Source: Gemmatimonadota bacterium (GTDB taxonomy: Bacteria; Gemmatimonadota; Gemmatimonadetes; Longimicrobiales; Gaopeijiaceae). Taken from it: a stretch of DNA of 52,304 nucleotides. Position numbers and translations under genes: made by a program. Below the pieces are notes generated by a model. It was not told where the DNA came from. It saw only the letters and a list, made by a program, of their open reading frames with translations, and ran no database searches. The stretch lies in contig JAJDVT010000024.1 in assembly GCA_022826005.1 (NCBI GenBank), positions 1 through 52,304 of the forward strand. The letters run 5' to 3'. This document shows positions 16,278 to 24,567 of the stretch, piece after piece; position 1 is the first letter of the stretch, and every line of letters starts with the position of its first letter.

Positions 16278-17971
16278 CGTTCGCCCACTCGAAAGGCGCG
16301 GGTTGTGCCGGCCGTGCTGCCATCCGGCCCCGCTACTTCGATCGTCAGCTCGTAGCTGCCCTCGTCCAGTGCCCCGATGTCCAGCGTGAGCGACATCGCA
16401 TGGGTTGATCCCGACGCCTCCTCGGTCCACATGACCACGGGGGCCGGCGCGTCCGAACGCCCGGCCAGCGTGCGGAGCACACGCGTGACCACGCCGGCGC
16501 CCTCCCGTGCCATCGCGACCGAGACCTGCATCGGTTGTCCTTCCTGGAGTCCGTATACCTCCCAGTAGGCGATCACCTGGTTCGCGGACGCGATCCACGG
16601 CTGTGGAAGCATCGAATCCACCGCCTCCTGGCGGGTGGCGGGCAGCTCGGTGACCCGGGGATCGACCAGCAGCGGATCGGAGAGCATGACCGGCCCCGCC
16701 TCCAGCGGCAGCACACCCTCGCGCAGCCGGGAAACGCCATCGTATCCATCGAAGGCCTCGATCGCGACGACCAGCGGCGCGGCCTCGAAGCTTGTCGTGA
16801 AGACGGGGGTCAGGTCGCCTCCCGGCAGCCCCAGTCCGGTGAAGTTGCCGGCCGGCCCGCTGCCGGCGACGAAGCGGATCTGCAACGGATTGATGGGCGC
16901 GGCCCTCAGATCGGCGGAGACCGCCAGGACCAGCGAATCCCCGTCCATGAAGCGGGCGACCTGCCCGGGAACGGCGTAGAAGGCGTCGTAATCGGTCGGC
17001 GTGTAGCCTTCATCCCAACGTTCGGCTTCGAGCTCGTAGCGCAGCGCCTGCACCCCGTCCCCGATCAGCGACGCGGGGGTGAAGCGGTATCGTGCCGCCT
17101 TGTCGCTCCTCCAGCGTCCGGTATGGTCGAAGGAGTCGGGGAATCCCCGCCGGGTGACCTCATCCACGTAGCGCAGGATGCTGTCAAGGGCTCCGGGCTC
17201 GAACCAGCGGCCGGGTTCGACCGCGTCCCGAAGCCGCTCGTGCAGCAGCAGCTCGAAACGCCGGGTCAGGTGCGCGCTCCAGCGATCGTTGCCCGGCGCC
17301 GTCAGCAGGGGATCGGACAGCCACCAGAAGCGATCCTCGAATTCCGTCCGGTCGGGGCCGGGGCAGGGCAGGCGCTCGTACGTTTCCTCGTCTCGCCCGT
17401 CCAGCAGGTAGGTGATGTCGGTCAGCCTGCATGCAAGCTCCGGGTCGGCCCCCGGCAATCCGATCCGGAAGTGGCCCTCCGCGTCGAGCGGCTGCTCCGC
17501 GCGGTGGTAGGCCATGCCGAGAACCAGGTCGCACCACCAGCCGGCCGCCTCGCACACCCGGGCGACCTCCAGCGCCCGGTCCGGATCACCGAGCCTCGCC
17601 AGGCCGTACACCGCCTGGGCGACAGCAAAGGGATCGCGTGGGCGGCGCCTTGCAGCCCGTTCCAGCTCGTCCATGAACTGGTACATCTGGGCGGGGTTGC
17701 GGCAGGGGACCGCGCGCAGGCAATCCTCGTCCTCGTAGTCGCCGCCGAAGCAGATGTCGCCCTTGTCCGCCAGGCAGTAGACGCTCACCGTGGTCTCGGT
17801 GCTGAAATCCCGGTTGTAGTGGAAGTCGAGGATGGCGCGGATCGGGTTACGCAGATCTCGCTTCCAGTCGACCTCCTGGGCGGTGCCGGCGGACGGACCG
17901 GGAGCGCACAGAACCAACGCGAATAGCGGTGCCGTGAAAAGGCCGCGTCGGACGTGCCCGGCAAGCCTCAT
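16274..17971 (-). CDS. Cysteine-rich TPR-like/GWxTD-like secreted protein, paralogue D
   Basis: The product is 565 residues from ATG 17969-17971, ATGA-coupled to the short gene E. The signal peptide runs to about residue 32. Cysteines are at C66, C74, C84 and C90 in a CLADKGDICFGGDYEDEDC region, followed by helical repeats 110-190 (C141, C147, C181). FWWLSDPL at 215-222 and RRFELLLHERL near 237-247 resemble the GWxTD signature. TRRGFPDS lies near 273-280 and VPGQVARFMDGDSL at 334-347, with a beta module to the end. The C-terminal module aligns with the whole of gene E. No enzyme motif is found. Confidence 0.87.
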   Translation of the reverse strand: MRLAGHVRRGLFTAPLFALVLCAPGPSAGTAQEVDWKRDLRNPIRAILDFHYNRDFSTETTVSVYCLADKGDICFGGDYEDEDCLRAVPCRNPAQMYQFMDELERAARRRPRDPFAVAQAVYGLARLGDPDRALEVARVCEAAGWWCDLVLGMAYHRAEQPLDAEGHFRIGLPGADPELACRLTDITYLLDGRDEETYERLPCPGPDRTEFEDRFWWLSDPLLTAPGNDRWSAHLTRRFELLLHERLRDAVEPGRWFEPGALDSILRYVDEVTRRGFPDSFDHTGRWRSDKAARYRFTPASLIGDGVQALRYELEAERWDEGYTPTDYDAFYAVPGQVARFMDGDSLVLAVSADLRAAPINPLQIRFVAGSGPAGNFTGLGLPGGDLTPVFTTSFEAAPLVVAIEAFDGYDGVSRLREGVLPLEAGPVMLSDPLLVDPRVTELPATRQEAVDSMLPQPWIASANQVIAYWEVYGLQEGQPMQVSVAMAREGAGVVTRVLRTLAGRSDAPAPVVMWTEEASGSTHAMSLTLDIGALDEGSYELTIEVAGPDGSTAGTTRAFRVGER

Positions 17972-18783
17972 CGCCGTCTCACGCTGAAACGACGGACGGC
18001 CGCAGCCACCGACCCATCCGGCCCCGCCACCGCGATCTTCAGGTCGTAGTTCCCGTCCGTCAGTTCGGCTACGCCCAGGGCGAGGGCCATCCCGTGTACC
18101 GGTCCCGACGCCGTTTCCGTCCAGGATACAACCGGCGCCGAGGGGACCTGCCTGCCCCTCAGCGAGCGAACCATGCGTGTGAGCACACCCGCCTTCTCCC
18201 GTTCCAGCGCGACCGAGATCTCCATCGTCGCCCCGGCCTCCAGTCCGTAGACCTCCCAGTATGCGGCCATCTCGCTCTCGGACCCGATCCGGAGCCGCGG
18301 CAGCATTCCATCCAGTGCTTCCTGCCGGGTTTCCGGCAGCGCCGCGATCCCGGGATCGAGGAGAAGCGGGTCGGAGACGACCAGATCGTCGCTCGCAAGC
18401 GGCGTCACTTTCTGCCCAAAGATCCGGGTACCGTCACCGCGCTCGTTTCTGTCTACATGGATGGCCACGAACTCCGGCGCCGCCGCGAACCTTTCCGAGA
18501 CTACTGGCCGCGGCTCCCGATAATGGAAAAAGCGGGCAAAGACCGTACCGCTACCGCTCCTCCCGAGGAACGCCAACAAACTGGCTTCCACGACGACAAA
18601 GGGAGCCTTGTCGAGATCCACCGCGACCGCGAGCAACAGCGAATCCCCATCCAGGAAGCGCGCAACCTGCCCGGGCACGGGCCGGTATTGGGCGTCCAGA
18701 GGTGCGCCGGGCGATGGCAGGGCGCCGAGGGCAACCCCGAGCAGAGGCGCCAGCAGCGCCGGGGCGACAGGACGACTGGTCAT
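17968..18783 (-). CDS. Short paralogue E: C-terminal module of the family with its own signal peptide
   Basis: The product is 271 residues. After a signal peptide (ALLAPLLGVALGALPSPGAPLDAQ) it goes directly to PVPGQVARFLDGDSLLLAV, a motif found near residue 334 of paralogue D. It continues through VVSDPLLLDPG, AAYWEVYGLEAG and YDLKIAVAG to the same C-terminus. The cysteine-rich, TPR-like and GWxTD-like parts are absent, and the mature part has no cysteine. The open frame is intact and codon use is normal, so this is a separate single-module gene, not a pseudogene. It is the first gene of the chain and probably sits at the 5' end of the mRNA. Its stop overlaps the start of D. Confidence 0.83.
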   Translation of the reverse strand: MTSRPVAPALLAPLLGVALGALPSPGAPLDAQYRPVPGQVARFLDGDSLLLAVAVDLDKAPFVVVEASLLAFLGRSGSGTVFARFFHYREPRPVVSERFAAAPEFVAIHVDRNERGDGTRIFGQKVTPLASDDLVVSDPLLLDPGIAALPETRQEALDGMLPRLRIGSESEMAAYWEVYGLEAGATMEISVALEREKAGVLTRMVRSLRGRQVPSAPVVSWTETASGPVHGMALALGVAELTDGNYDLKIAVAGPDGSVAAAVRRFSVRRR

Positions 18784-18789
18784 GGGTCA

Positions 18790-18819
18790 AGTCTAGAGAA
18801 CCCGCGCGAAGTGGTGCAA
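18790..18819 (-). promoter_or_regulatory. Putative promoter giving a leaderless mRNA for the paralogue chain
   Basis: On the minus strand TTGCAC (18819-18814) and TAGACT (18795-18790) are 18 bases apart. The -10 ends six bases before the ATG of gene E (18783), so transcription would begin at or next to the start codon. No ribosome binding site fits in the remaining space. A TANNNT box just ahead of the start codon is the known layout of leaderless genes in several phyla. Confidence 0.45.
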
Positions 18820-18894
18820 CCGGGCCGCGGCCGTGCCGGAAGCCCGCAAGACCGGCCTGCGCACGCTTTGCCGGCGGCATGACCCCCCTCGCGC

Positions 18895-19809
18895 CTACCG
18901 GATCCCCTCCAGCTGGATTCCGCGCACGAAATACCGCTGGGTGAAGAGGAAGAGGATCGCGATCGGCAGCACCGCCACGACGCCGGCTGCCATCTGGTAC
19001 GGCCAGTTGATCTCGTAGGTGGAGTGGAAGGCGGCGATTCCGACTTCGACGACCCGCATCTCCATCGAGCGGGTGACCAGAAGTGGCCAGAGGAAGTTCT
19101 TCCAGGCGTCGATGAAGGCGAACAGCGCGAGGGTGGCCACGGCGGGCTTCGCCAGCGGCAGGCCGACGCTCCAGAAGATTCGCCAGGGGCCCGCGCCATC
19201 CACCCGCGCGGCGTCCTCCAACTCGCGGGGAAGCGTGCGGAAGTACTGCCGCATGAGGAAGATGCCCCACACGGAGACGAGTTCGGTGGAGATGAGCCCC
19301 TGGTAGCTGTCGATCCAGCCCAGCGCGTCGATCATCAGGAAGCGGGGGATGAGGACGATGACGGCCGGCACCATCATGGTGGCCAGGAACAGCATGAAGA
19401 CGCGGTCCCGGCCGGGGAAGTCGAAGCGGGCGAAGGCGTAGCCGGCGGTGGTGGCGGTCGCGACCTGGCCGGCGACCACCGCGGCCGCGAAGATCAGCGA
19501 GTTGACGAAATAGCGCGCGAACGGCTGGGCGGTGAGGGCGTCCGGGTAGTTCGACCAGAGCGGTGTCTGCGGGAGCAGGCGGCCGGAGGAGAAGACCTCG
19601 AGCTGGCTCATCAGGCTGGTGGCGGCCATCCAGAGGAAGGGCGCGGCCATGGCCAGACAGGCCGCGGCAAGGAGGAGGACGCGGCCGTTGGCGGCCAGGC
19701 GGCTGGCGGCGCGCGAGCCGGGGCCCCGGGGTGGTCCAGCGGTCGAACGGCCCCAATCCCCCACGGCTGGAGCCGACCGCCTGGTCGCGCCCTTCCCGGA
19801 ATCACGCAT
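18895..19809 (-). CDS. ABC sugar transporter permease, MalG type
   Basis: The product is 304 residues with six predicted membrane helices; the first is around 44-60. The EAA loop that contacts the ATPase reads EDAARVDGAGPWRIFWSVGLP near residue 205, and GIQLEGIR is a typical MalG-type C-terminus. It starts eight bases inside the end of the MalF-type gene, so the two are translationally coupled. It is the last gene of the carbohydrate operon. The basic, flexible N-terminal ~40 residues are longer than usual, so a later start is possible. Confidence 0.92.
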   Translation of the reverse strand: MRDSGKGATRRSAPAVGDWGRSTAGPPRGPGSRAASRLAANGRVLLLAAACLAMAAPFLWMAATSLMSQLEVFSSGRLLPQTPLWSNYPDALTAQPFARYFVNSLIFAAAVVAGQVATATTAGYAFARFDFPGRDRVFMLFLATMMVPAVIVLIPRFLMIDALGWIDSYQGLISTELVSVWGIFLMRQYFRTLPRELEDAARVDGAGPWRIFWSVGLPLAKPAVATLALFAFIDAWKNFLWPLLVTRSMEMRVVEVGIAAFHSTYEINWPYQMAAGVVAVLPIAILFLFTQRYFVRGIQLEGIR

Positions 19810-21778
19810 GCGCCCGCCTCCCCTCCAGGAAGCGGAAGTGGAGCCAGGTGGCGGCGAATACGACCGCGAAGAGGATCCAGCTCATCGCGGCGGCGTTTCC
19901 GAAGCGCAGAAACTCCCACGCTTCGCGGTAGATGTGGTAGACGGCCACATCGGTCGCGCCCAGCGGTCCGCCCTCGGTCATGACGTAGACGAGACCGAAA
20001 ACCTGGAAGGACCCGATCACCGAGGTGACCAGGACGAAGAAGAGGGTGTGGCGGAGGCCGGGCAGGGTGATGTGACGGAAGCGCTGCAGCGGTCCGGCGC
20101 CGTCCACCCGGGCCGCGTCGTACCAGTCGCGCGGGATCGCCGCCAGCCCCGCCTGGAAGACGACCATCTGGTAGCCGACGACCATCCACACGCTGATCGC
20201 CATCAGGCTGGCGAGCGCGGTGTCCGGCGAAGTCAGCCACGGCACGGAATCCAGCCCCACGCCTTCGAGCGCGCGGTTCACCAGGCCGTAGCCGTCGTTC
20301 AGCAGCCACTTCCAGACCACCGCGATGGCGACCACGCTGGTGATGCCCGGCAGGAACAGCGCGAGGCGGACCCAGCGCACGGCGCGTCTGGATCCGCGGG
20401 TGAGGAGCGCCAGGGCGAGCGCGAGCGCCATCGCGAACGGGACGTGCAGGGTGAAGACCACGGTGTTGCGGATCGCCGACCACCAGGAGCCGTCGGCGAG
20501 GAGGCCGCGGTAGTTGGCCAGCCCGGTGAAGGGGTGCGCGGGGTCGACGAGGTGCCACTCGTGCAGCGAGATCCAGAGCGAGAAGAGCAGGGGCCCGAAG
20601 GTGAAGAGGAGGAGGAGGGCCGTGGCCGGCGCGAGGAACCCCCAGGCGGCGAGGGTCCTGCGCAGCGCGCGGGGCCGGGTGGAGAGGGGAAGGAGGAAGA
20701 GGACGAGGGAGACGAGCAGCGCCGAGCCGAGCGCGGAGGCGGCGAGGGGGATGGTGGGGGAGGCGGTTTCCTCGTAGCCGAGGAAGACGAGGTGGAGGGT
20801 GTCGGGGGTGGGGGGCGGGGGGGGAGGGGCGACTGCGGTGTCGGGGCGAGCCGCGTCCGCCGTGACGGCCCGAGGTGCGAGCCGCGTGCTGCCGCCGTGG
20901 TAGGTGGCGCCGCCCGCCGCGATGGTGTAGGCGGGGGCGGAGCGGAGGCCGGGGGTGGCCGCTATGGCTGCGCCGACCTCGCGGGGCATCGTCCAGAGCT
21001 GTTCGGGGGTGTCGAGCGCGGTGGTTGTGGCCCAGGGAAGGCCGGTGACGCGGGCGGCGCGGTCTGGATCGGCGCCGGCCGCCAGCGCGATCTCGGCCGC
21101 GCGGAGGCCGCGGGCGAGGTGGGCGCCGCTGAGGTCTTCCAGTTCGTGGTGGGCCCACTGCCGGGCGGTGGCTGCTACCAGTGAGAGGAGGGCGGCCGAG
21201 AGGAGGGCGACGGTGGCCGGGTAGCGGGCGGGCGGGGGGGAGGGGCGCCGCGCGAGGGCCCAGGCGGAGATGAGCAGCAGACCCAGCAGGGCGAGGATGG
21301 TGGGGGTCCACGGCCAGCCCCGGCCCCGGTTGTCGGGTGTGACCGAGATCCAGGCCGATGGTTCAAGCGAGCCGGCTTCGTAGGCGTACGCGCCCGGACC
21401 CGACTCGCTCGCCGGGGAAATCCGACCTTCGGGCGCCGCCGGGTCCCCCCGCACGGCCAGGATCTCCACGCGCCCATCAAGGAGACGCGCAACATCCGCG
21501 TCCGAAACCTCTTGTACCTCATACAGCGAAGCCGCCACGCGCGCATCGTTTTCCGTTGCGCGCTCCCCCGCCCCCCCCACCGCCCCCACGGCCACCATCA
21601 TGATCAGCCCGGCTCCGCCGGCAAATGCGGCGGCGGCCCACCCCCTCACGCCCGGCGCCCCCCTCACGCGGCCCGCCCCCTCACGGCCCGCCCCCCTCAC
21701 GGCCCGCCCTCCCACCCCGCCCGGCCCTCCTCGCGCGGCCCGGCGCCTCCGGCCCCCGCCACCCCCTTCGCCCCTCAC
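19802..21778 (-). CDS. ABC sugar transporter permease, MalF type, with a large extra N-terminal region
   Basis: The product is 658 residues, roughly twice a plain MalF-type permease. The canonical permease begins near residue 370 (RRTLAAWGFLAPATALLLLF) and has its EAA loop at DAARVDGAGPLQRFRHITLP. Before it lies an unusual section: a helix near 46-68, an extracytoplasmic segment to about 155 (LYEVQEVSDADVARLLDG), two helices (156-210), a second soluble segment with a proline run, and another helix near 340-365. The permease part should transport a sugar with the neighbouring components. The N-terminal part could sense the substrate or the membrane, which is inference. The start overlaps the solute-binding gene by ATGA. 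Confidence 0.88.
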   Translation of the reverse strand: MRGEGGGGGRRRRAARGGPGGVGGRAVRGAGREGAGRVRGAPGVRGWAAAAFAGGAGLIMMVAVGAVGGAGERATENDARVAASLYEVQEVSDADVARLLDGRVEILAVRGDPAAPEGRISPASESGPGAYAYEAGSLEPSAWISVTPDNRGRGWPWTPTILALLGLLLISAWALARRPSPPPARYPATVALLSAALLSLVAATARQWAHHELEDLSGAHLARGLRAAEIALAAGADPDRAARVTGLPWATTTALDTPEQLWTMPREVGAAIAATPGLRSAPAYTIAAGGATYHGGSTRLAPRAVTADAARPDTAVAPPPPPPTPDTLHLVFLGYEETASPTIPLAASALGSALLVSLVLFLLPLSTRPRALRRTLAAWGFLAPATALLLLFTFGPLLFSLWISLHEWHLVDPAHPFTGLANYRGLLADGSWWSAIRNTVVFTLHVPFAMALALALALLTRGSRRAVRWVRLALFLPGITSVVAIAVVWKWLLNDGYGLVNRALEGVGLDSVPWLTSPDTALASLMAISVWMVVGYQMVVFQAGLAAIPRDWYDAARVDGAGPLQRFRHITLPGLRHTLFFVLVTSVIGSFQVFGLVYVMTEGGPLGATDVAVYHIYREAWEFLRFGNAAAMSWILFAVVFAATWLHFRFLEGRRAHA

Positions 21779-23298
21779 CGCCGCAGCACCTCGTCAACGC
21801 GGCGCGCCACATCCCCCGCGCTCGCCTCCAGCGCCTCCCCGTTCAGCAGCCGCCGGTCCATGATCTCCACCGCCAGGGCCTCGACCAGGGAGAAGTCGCG
21901 CACGTAGGCGCCCCACGTTACGCGGGCCCCATCAACCAGCGCGATGAACGCATCCTCCACCCCCGTGGTGTCCGCGGCCGCGATCTCGGCCGCGACATCG
22001 GCGCGCGAAGGGATGGCCAGCCCGGACCCCGCCCGGATGCGCTGCGCTTCCGGCGACGCGAGAAAGCCGGCCAGGTCGATCGCCCGGCGCAGATTCGCGG
22101 CGTTGGGCGGAACGGCCCACCCCGACGCGTAGATCACGCTTGTCGCCCGCCCCTGCGACGGGTCATGCGGAATCGGCAGGATCTCCAGCTCCAGCGCACC
22201 CGACTGCACCAGATCGCGGAAGACGGGCAGCGTCCAGTGTCCCGAAAGGAGGAATGCCTGCCCGCCCGATGCGAACCGCGCCTCGCGCGCCGGGTCTCCC
22301 CGCTGCACGAACTGCGCGCCGGGTGTGAGACCCTCCTCGGCCAGCCCCGTCAGGAAGTCGTACGCCGCAAGTGCCTCGGGCCCATCCATGAAACCGCTGG
22401 CGCTCGCGCCGTCCGGCCCCAGAATGTCGCCCCCGGCGGACCACACGAACGGCACCCACTGGTAGAGGTTGCGCGGGAAGTCGAAGCCGAAGACATCCAG
22501 GCGGCCGTCGCCGTCGGTGTGCCGGGTCACCGCGCGGGCTGCGCGCCGGAAGTCGGCCCAGGTCCAGCCGTTTGGCCGGGCGGCCCCGAAGGCGGCCGGG
22601 TCAGCGCCGGCGTCCGCATTCCCGCCTGCACTCCCGTCCGCGTCCTGCACGCTCGCGCGCTCCGCGAGACGGCCCGCCTCCACTCCCGCACCGGCGCCCG
22701 GGTTCGCAAACCGTCCCGCGCCCGCATCCGCGAGCCGGCCCACCCCCGCGCCCTCCAGCACCCCCCGGTTCGCGTAGATGACCATTGGCGTGAAGTCCTT
22801 GGGCAGCGCGAAGATCGCCCCCCCGCGCGTGAAGCCTTCCAGCACCTGCGGGAAGACGCTGTCCGCGCGAAAGCCCAGCGCCTCCTGGTAGGGCGCGAAG
22901 TCCACCGCCAGCCCCCGGTCCACGAAGGTGGGGATGTCGGGCGAGTCCAGCAGGTAGACATCGGGGGGGTGGCCCGCCGCGATCGAGGTGAGGAGACGTT
23001 CCTCGTACCCGTTCGGGGCCGATTCGAGGACCACTCTTGTCCCGGGCCGCAGCGCCTCGTAGCGCGCCGCCACCTGCTGCTCGATCTGGAGTTCGTACCC
23101 GCCCGCCCACAGCGCAACGCGCAGGGTGGCGGTGCCGGGTGGGGCGGGGGAGCAGGCGGTGGCCAGCGAGCAGGCGATGGCCATGCCGTGAGCGGCCGCG
23201 ACCGAGATACGGCCCGGCAGCGCACCGGAGCGAGCGGAGGCGGTCCGGACGCCGGCCGGACCGATGCCGGCTTTCAGGCGGTCGCCGAGCCTCGTCAC
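21775..23298 (-). CDS. Extracellular solute-binding lipoprotein of a sugar ABC transporter
   Basis: The product is 507 residues of the family 1 (MalE/UgpB-like) solute-binding type. The N-terminus has a hydrophobic stretch ending CSLATAC, a lipobox near residue 49. ALWAGGYELQIEQQVAARYEA and FALPKDFTPMVIYANRGVLE are typical of the fold, as is the C-terminal ASPEAQRIRAGSGLAIPSR. About 45 residues of Gly/Ala-rich repeat (around 22600-22745; GVGRLADAGAGRFANPGAGA) are inserted where the canonical protein is continuous. The gene overlaps its neighbours on both sides by ATGA. It delivers a carbohydrate to the two permeases; the specificity is unknown. Confidence 0.9.
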   Translation of the reverse strand: MTRLGDRLKAGIGPAGVRTASARSGALPGRISVAAAHGMAIACSLATACSPAPPGTATLRVALWAGGYELQIEQQVAARYEALRPGTRVVLESAPNGYEERLLTSIAAGHPPDVYLLDSPDIPTFVDRGLAVDFAPYQEALGFRADSVFPQVLEGFTRGGAIFALPKDFTPMVIYANRGVLEGAGVGRLADAGAGRFANPGAGAGVEAGRLAERASVQDADGSAGGNADAGADPAAFGAARPNGWTWADFRRAARAVTRHTDGDGRLDVFGFDFPRNLYQWVPFVWSAGGDILGPDGASASGFMDGPEALAAYDFLTGLAEEGLTPGAQFVQRGDPAREARFASGGQAFLLSGHWTLPVFRDLVQSGALELEILPIPHDPSQGRATSVIYASGWAVPPNAANLRRAIDLAGFLASPEAQRIRAGSGLAIPSRADVAAEIAAADTTGVEDAFIALVDGARVTWGAYVRDFSLVEALAVEIMDRRLLNGEALEASAGDVARRVDEVLRR

Positions 23299-24494
23299 GA
23301 TACCGCCCCGCCCGGCCCGGGCGCCGCCCCCACCCGGCTGCCATCCGGTCCAAAGAGGTGCGTCCTCTCCCAGGCGACCGACACGCCCACCCGGTCTCCT
23401 GCGGCGACCTGCAACGCCGGCGGCACGCGCGCCACCCAGCCCGCCTCGCCCGGCCCGTCCAGGTGTACGCGCTGCTCGCTCCCCAGCGCCTCCACGCGCA
23501 GCACGGTGGCCTCGAAGTCGCTCCGCCCGCGTGCGCGCGCCAAACGTCCCCGCCGCCCGGCGCCTCCGTCCCGCGTGCCCGCTGCACCGTCCCGCGCCCC
23601 CGCTGCAACGTCCCGCGTCCCATCCGCGCCCCCGGCTACACCCCCCAGCGCGAGGTCCTCCGGCCGCACGCCGAGCGTCGCCGCGCCGAACTCCCGGTCC
23701 TCCGCGAATTGGAACGGCCCGCCCGCGAGGCGTCCCTCGCGGTCGCGCGCAAGTTCCAGCCGGTTGATCGGGGGCGATCCCACGAAGCCCGCGACGAAGA
23801 GGTTGCCTGGCAGGCGGTAGATCTCGTCCGGTGTCCCGACCTGCTGGAGCCGGCCCCGGTCCATCACCGCGACGCGCTGGCCGAGCGAGAGCGCCTCGAC
23901 CTGGTCGTGCGTGACGAAGATCATGGTCGTGCCGAGGCGCTGGTGCAGCGCCGCGATCTCGTCGCGCGTCCGCAGCCGCAGTCCCGCGTCCAGGTTCGAC
24001 AGCGGCTCGTCGAAGAGGAAGACCCCGGGATCGCGTGCCATCGCCCGTCCCAGCGCCACCCGCTGCTGCTGGCCGCCCGAAAGCTGGCCAGGGCGGCGCG
24101 ACAACAGCTCCTCCAGCCCCAGCAAGTCCGCGGTACGCCCCACGCGCTCAGCGATCTCCTCCCGGCCCGCGCCCCGCACCCGTAGACCGAAGCCCAGGTT
24201 CTGCGCGACGGTCATGTGCGGGTAGAGGGCGTAGCTCTGGAAGACCATCGCCACGTCGCGGTCCCCCGGCGCGACCTCATCGACGCACCGCCCCCCGATC
24301 CACACCTCCCCCGCAGTCGGCTCCTCGAGCCCCGCGATCAGGCGCAGCATCGTGCTCTTCCCGCACCCGGACGGCCCCACCAGCACCATGAGCTCGCCCG
24401 CGCGGACCTCAAGGTCGACCGCGTCCACGGCGGTCACGTCCCCGAAGCGCTTCTCGACGCCCCGCAGGACGACGCCTTGCGCCGCGCGGCTCAC
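23295..24494 (-). CDS. Sugar ABC transporter ATP-binding protein (MalK/UgpC/MsmX type)
   Basis: The product is 399 residues from GTG 24492-24494, supported by GGGAGG nine bases upstream; a GTG at 24563 would add 23 doubtful residues. Walker A GPSGCGKS is at 40-47, the Q-loop at FQSYALYPHM, signature LSGGQ at 138-142, Walker B FLFDEP at 159-164 and the H-loop at FVTHDQ. A C-terminal TOBE-type region (LGVRPEDLAL, GDRVGVSVAWERTHLF) is interrupted by an Ala/Gly/Arg repeat of about 40 residues encoded near 23525-23640 (units GTRDVAAGARDGAAGTRDG). It powers the MalF/MalG-type pair downstream. ATGA overlap with the solute-binding gene. Confidence 0.93.
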   Translation of the reverse strand: MSRAAQGVVLRGVEKRFGDVTAVDAVDLEVRAGELMVLVGPSGCGKSTMLRLIAGLEEPTAGEVWIGGRCVDEVAPGDRDVAMVFQSYALYPHMTVAQNLGFGLRVRGAGREEIAERVGRTADLLGLEELLSRRPGQLSGGQQQRVALGRAMARDPGVFLFDEPLSNLDAGLRLRTRDEIAALHQRLGTTMIFVTHDQVEALSLGQRVAVMDRGRLQQVGTPDEIYRLPGNLFVAGFVGSPPINRLELARDREGRLAGGPFQFAEDREFGAATLGVRPEDLALGGVAGGADGTRDVAAGARDGAAGTRDGGAGRRGRLARARGRSDFEATVLRVEALGSEQRVHLDGPGEAGWVARVPPALQVAAGDRVGVSVAWERTHLFGPDGSRVGAAPGPGGAVS

Positions 24495-24567
24495 AAAGCC
24501 TGCCTCCCGGCGTCCCCACCGCACGAAGCGGGCCGCGCCAAAGCGGCGGAATCCGCCACCCACCCGC

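Noticed and set aside
21625-23820. A 731-codon plus-strand open frame across the solute-binding and ATPase genes
   Set aside because: Pro/Arg-rich shadow; the minus-strand genes have signal peptides, Walker motifs and coupled starts.
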